A stretch of 64,000 nt of DNA from Bermanella sp034112325 (GTDB lineage Bacteria; Pseudomonadota; Gammaproteobacteria; Pseudomonadales; Oceanobacteraceae): NCBI GenBank assembly GCA_034112325.1, contig JAWUVO010000025.1, forward strand, positions 1 through 64,000, written 5' to 3'. This document shows, piece by piece, positions 61,342-64,000 of the stretch (its first letter is position 1; each line of letters begins with the position of its first letter). The position numbers and the translations under genes are program-made. The notes below the pieces were generated by a model. It was not told the DNA's origin. It saw nothing but the letters and a program-made list of their open reading frames with translations, and did not search any database.

Positions 61342-61974
61342 ATGGCGAACTCCGTAGAAGATTTAATGCAGCCCGTTTTAGACTATTTGTTATGCGTAAC
61401 CCCAGATGAATGGGTGACAGCAGCGCTTCAGCATCCAGAAACTATACTCATAGATCATGCCGCTAACGAACTGAAGGCTGCTCAGTCGGCTATGACATTA
61501 ATGGCACGTAATCCTCATAAGGTTGATGTGTTAAATAAAATGTCACGTTTAGCTCGAGAGGAATTAGTTCATTTTGAGCAAGTGATGAAAATACTCAAAA
61601 ACCGAGAGATTAAATACTTAGCATTAAAAGCCAGTCCTTACGCGGCTAAAATGGCCAAGTTTATTGGTAAAACTAACGATGATATTTTAAGAGATAACTT
61701 AATAATTGGCAGTATTATAGAAGCTCGTTCGTGCGAACGATTTTTCAAGCTAGCGCCTCATTTAGATACCGAGTTAGAAAAATTTTACATGTCTTTGTTG
61801 AAATCGGAAGCAAGACACTTTACTGACTATTTAGACCTTGCTCAAAAATATACCAAAGAGCCAATAGATGAACGAGTACAGTTTTTCTTAGAATTAGAGC
61901 GCGATGCGATTTTACAGCCGGATAATCTAATGCGTTTACACAGTGGCATGCCAACAGAAAATATGAAAACCTAG
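61342..61974 (+). CDS. miaE: tRNA-(ms2io6A) hydroxylase
   Basis: The 210-residue di-iron protein hydroxylates the isopentenyl group of ms2i6A37 in tRNA. Iron ligands are seen in REELVHFEQV (ExxH) and the second set EARSCERF ... SEARHFTDY (E and ExxH). The length suits the shorter Pseudomonas-type MiaE. Monocistronic by context. Confidence 0.94.
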   Translation: MANSVEDLMQPVLDYLLCVTPDEWVTAALQHPETILIDHAANELKAAQSAMTLMARNPHKVDVLNKMSRLAREELVHFEQVMKILKNREIKYLALKASPYAAKMAKFIGKTNDDILRDNLIIGSIIEARSCERFFKLAPHLDTELEKFYMSLLKSEARHFTDYLDLAQKYTKEPIDERVQFFLELERDAILQPDNLMRLHSGMPTENMKT

Positions 61975-61994
61975 TTGATGTTTAGCATCTTCTC

Positions 61995-62024
61995 GTCTTA
62001 CTAGCGAATGCGGGTATCCACTTT
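61995..62024 (-). repeat. GGATACCCGC-type repeat, copy 2
   Basis: CTTACTAGCGAATGCGGGTATCCA shares the ends and spacing of the element at 50784-50813, with four or five differences in the middle. It lies between the miaE and TonB-like 3' ends. Confidence 0.6.
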
Positions 62025-62058
62025 ACCATTTACATAAATTATTAATTAAACCTAATAC

Positions 62059-62727
62059 CTATATATCGGTTGTATTTGAGAGTTGAATCGCAAGTGTTAT
62101 ATTGCCAATTCCTAAGTGTTTAGGAATAACAGGAAATGGGTTTGCATTTAATACTTGGCGTTTTAACCAAGTCTGATAACTTTTTGGTCCTTCTAATAAC
62201 TCTATCTTCACGTAGGTGGCAATGCCTACTTTTAATATATTCAAATGGATAATCGCCTTACCAGTAGACCTTGAGCTTTTAACTTTGGTTAATAGATGTT
62301 GTGTTACTAGCTGACGATATTGTTGCTGTGGAGTAGGGTCTATTCCTGACTGATTAAACGCCATACCTTTATTACTAGTTGATTTTGATGTTTGGTTTTT
62401 AGTATCAGGGCTTTTAACATCTTTAGAATCAAACGCTTCACTAAGTGCTGTATTAAGTTTTATACCTTTAGGGATTGAAGGTGAAGGTGAGGGTGCTACA
62501 TCATTTTTACTGGCGGCCACTGTATCGACTGAGCTAGTTGAATTTTTAGTAGGTTGTGCAGTCATATTTTCTAATAAAATCACCTGCCCATTGCCAAAAG
62601 ATGATTGCAGATTTTCATTAGGCTGGTAATAAATGATAATAAAAAATACAAAATGAAGCACCACTGAAATAACGATAGCTATGCTCAGTATTTGATCAGT
62701 ATTTAAGCGCTTTAAAGAATTAATCAT
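62059..62727 (-). CDS. TonB-like C-terminal domain protein
   Basis: ATG 62727 gives 222 residues: a short cytoplasmic start, one transmembrane helix (IVISVVLHFVFFIIIYY), a Ser/Thr/Pro/Lys-rich periplasmic spacer and a C-terminal domain with strand/helix order like TonB (KAIIHLNILKVGIATYVKIELLEGPKSYQTWLKRQVL). It may transmit proton-motive energy or be a TonB-related envelope protein. No exbB or exbD is adjacent. ATG 62754 is an alternative start. Confidence 0.6.
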   Translation of the reverse strand: MINSLKRLNTDQILSIAIVISVVLHFVFFIIIYYQPNENLQSSFGNGQVILLENMTAQPTKNSTSSVDTVAASKNDVAPSPSPSIPKGIKLNTALSEAFDSKDVKSPDTKNQTSKSTSNKGMAFNQSGIDPTPQQQYRQLVTQHLLTKVKSSRSTGKAIIHLNILKVGIATYVKIELLEGPKSYQTWLKRQVLNANPFPVIPKHLGIGNITLAIQLSNTTDI

Positions 62728-62920
62728 TTTATTGTAATATCTTCTATCGGCCATTTAGCTAAAATTATATTCGTACCATAAGAGTTACGTGCATGACTGC
62801 TATAAATAATAGGCTTTAGTCTTTTTGCATTGTATCATAATGCCTATTATTGATTTTAGCCTGAATTTAAACCTAAGTGGGATCAATTCAATCCACTAAT
62901 AACTACAAATGGAGCACATA

Positions 62921-63523
62921 ATGAGCGTATTAGTTGGTAAAAAAGCACCTGATTTTACAGTTGCCGCAGTACTTGGCGACGGAACAATTGTTGAAGATTT
63001 TTCATTTTCTGAGACTATTAAAGGCAAATACAGCCTAGTATTTTTCTACCCACTAGATTTCACATTTGTTTGCCCATCTGAGCTGATCGCACTTGACCAC
63101 CGTATGGACGCATTTAAAGCGTTAGGGGTAGAAGTGATTGGTGTTTCTATCGACTCTCATTTCTCCCACAATGCTTGGAGAAATACAGCTATTAACAACG
63201 GTGGCATTGGTCCAGTTAAGTACACTCTAGCGGCTGACATTACTCATGAAATTTGTAAAGCATACGACGTAGAATCCGACGGTGGTATGGCTTACCGTGG
63301 TGCATTTATCATTGATAAAGAAGGTATGGTTCGCTCTCAAATAGTTAACGATTTACCACTAGGTCGTAACATGGATGAGTTAATTCGTATTTTTGAAGCA
63401 TTACAATTCCATGAAGAGCATGGTGAAGTTTGTCCTGCAGGTTGGACTAAGGGTGATAAAGGAATGGATGCTTCACCAGAAGGCGTTGCAAAATATCTAG
63501 CCGGTGAATCTGACAAGCTTTAA
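62921..63523 (+). CDS. 2-Cys peroxiredoxin (AhpC/Prx1 type)
   Basis: ATG 62921 (GGAG seven bases upstream; the earlier ATG at 62909 lies before the ribosome site) gives 200 residues. The peroxidatic cysteine is Cys51 in FTFVCPSE and the resolving one Cys171 in GEVCPAGW. It reduces H2O2 and organic peroxides as a decamer. No ahpF follows, so thioredoxin or another reductase probably supplies electrons. A terminator ends the gene. Confidence 0.95.
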   Translation: MSVLVGKKAPDFTVAAVLGDGTIVEDFSFSETIKGKYSLVFFYPLDFTFVCPSELIALDHRMDAFKALGVEVIGVSIDSHFSHNAWRNTAINNGGIGPVKYTLAADITHEICKAYDVESDGGMAYRGAFIIDKEGMVRSQIVNDLPLGRNMDELIRIFEALQFHEEHGEVCPAGWTKGDKGMDASPEGVAKYLAGESDKL

Positions 63524-63528
63524 TAACT

Positions 63529-63562
63529 AAAAAAACCCGAGTTTATTAACTCGGTTTTTTTT
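63529..63562. terminator. bidirectional terminator after the peroxiredoxin gene
   Basis: AAAAAACCCGAGTT-TATT-AACTCGGTTTTTTTT: an 8-10 bp stem with A- and T-runs on both sides, between convergent genes. Confidence 0.92.
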
Positions 63563-63614
63563 GGTTGGAGCCTGCTCGCAGGCGAAAAGGTTCGCCTGCA
63601 AGCAGGCTCCAACC
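63563..63614. repeat. REP pair (BIME-like), family 2
   Basis: Two 24-bp elements, each containing GGTTGGAGCCTGCT and GCAGGCGAA, face each other (63563-63586 and 63591-63614) around AAGG, with a single mismatch. Each has its own inner stem and together they form a 24-bp hairpin. A different consensus from family 1, but the same head style (GTTGGAG). Confidence 0.9.
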
Positions 63615-63615
63615 C

Positions 63616-64000
63616 CTAGGCTTTCTTAGTCACTAGATGTATCTTCGCCCCAAGCAACATCGCCCCTACAAATATAAAAACGTCTTCATATCCATAACCT
63701 AATGCCGCAATGGCAGGCCCTGGACAATAGCCCACAATAGCCCAACCCATACCAAATAAAACTGCCCCAAGTATTAAGTCTTTATCTATGGCTTTACTCA
63801 GTGGTAAATAAAAACGTTTACCTAACACGGGCTTACTTCTAAATCTTAATATTAATTGAAAACCTGGAATGGCAAGCAATAATGCCCCACCCATAACAAA
63901 CATTAATGATGGATCCCAGTCGCCAAATACGTCTAAAAAACCTTGTACCCGATCAGGGTTATTCATGTCCGATGCGGCCAAGCCTGCACCAAACAACAAA
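63616..64000 (-). CDS. YeeE/YedE (DUF6691) family transporter, C-terminal part
   Basis: About 128 residues remain of a protein that begins beyond the right edge. Three hydrophobic segments and the conserved Cys motif IVGYCPGPAIAALGYG identify the YeeE/YedE-type family, linked to uptake of sulfur compounds such as thiosulfate. The internal methionine near 63999 need not be the start. Its stop is one base after the REP pair. Confidence 0.85.
   Translation of the reverse strand, partial: LLFGAGLAASDMNNPDRVQGFLDVFGDWDPSLMFVMGGALLLAIPGFQLILRFRSKPVLGKRFYLPLSKAIDKDLILGAVLFGMGWAIVGYCPGPAIAALGYGYEDVFIFVGAMLLGAKIHLVTKKA

Overview
This window looks like the chromosome of a marine, Gram-negative gammaproteobacterium with a low-to-moderate GC content. 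The evidence is ribosome modulation factor (rmf), MiaE, fused RlmKL, the 180-kDa class NAD-glutamate dehydrogenase, DUF2835 and DUF1059-type small proteins, a Bat/MoxR operon, SelO and an HsbR/HsbA-like partner switch. The order cannot be fixed from sequence alone; an Oceanospirillales- or Alteromonadales-type marine lineage fits. There are no rRNA or tRNA genes, no CRISPR array, no transposase and no phage gene. Most of the window is ordinary chromosome, with islands of accessory character.

Layout. 1-3.7 kb: a truncated NADP-oxidoreductase gene with a palindromic operator, cysZ, and an eroded stretch in which REP-like palindromes (core GGAGGGGTGACCCACCCC) sit in or beside gene ends. One gene here is a DsbA/thioredoxin-like lipoprotein that is both frameshifted and cut off. 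3.7-5.8 kb: argF and argD. 6.0-7.8 kb: a chemoreceptor. 8.0-17.1 kb: a divergent iron-acquisition locus (imelysin, DUF1513, di-heme oxidoreductase and imelysin on one side; cytochrome c peroxidase and TonB receptor on the other) built around a symmetric double Fur-box region. 17.2-29.3 kb: grxD, a PstS-OmpA fusion, ybaN, the HsbA/HsbR-like pair, trhO, an M17 aminopeptidase, a cold-shock gene, selO, a DMT transporter, a response regulator and a SEC-C protein.

29.3-36.3 kb: a tightly overlapped MoxR-DUF58-DUF4381-VWA-VWA/TPR-BatD operon. 36.5-50.7 kb: NAD-GDH, small DUF proteins, pyrD, rmf, rlmKL, an ammonium transporter behind a recognisable sigma-54 promoter, an Old-Yellow-Enzyme family reductase, a class II glutamine amidotransferase and a ChaC-like cyclotransferase. 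50.8-57.3 kb: a molybdenum hydroxylase module (IorA/IorB-type subunits with XdhC and MocA-like maturation proteins) downstream of a TetR regulator and a lipoprotein metallo-beta-lactamase. 57.5-61.2 kb: a single-domain asparaginase-like protein, then a three-gene cassette (two DUF2589-type beta-rich proteins and a helical protein) next to an unknown membrane protein. 61.3-64 kb: miaE, a TonB-like protein, a 2-Cys peroxiredoxin and the end of a YeeE/YedE-type transporter.

The best candidate for an undescribed system is the DUF2589 cassette at 58.37-60.33 kb. It has its own promoter-like region and an internal attenuator-like hairpin, and no recognisable enzyme. The best documented oddity is the REP-associated gene erosion at 1.5-3.65 kb, where the CPYC active site of a dead DsbA-like gene can still be read one frame over.
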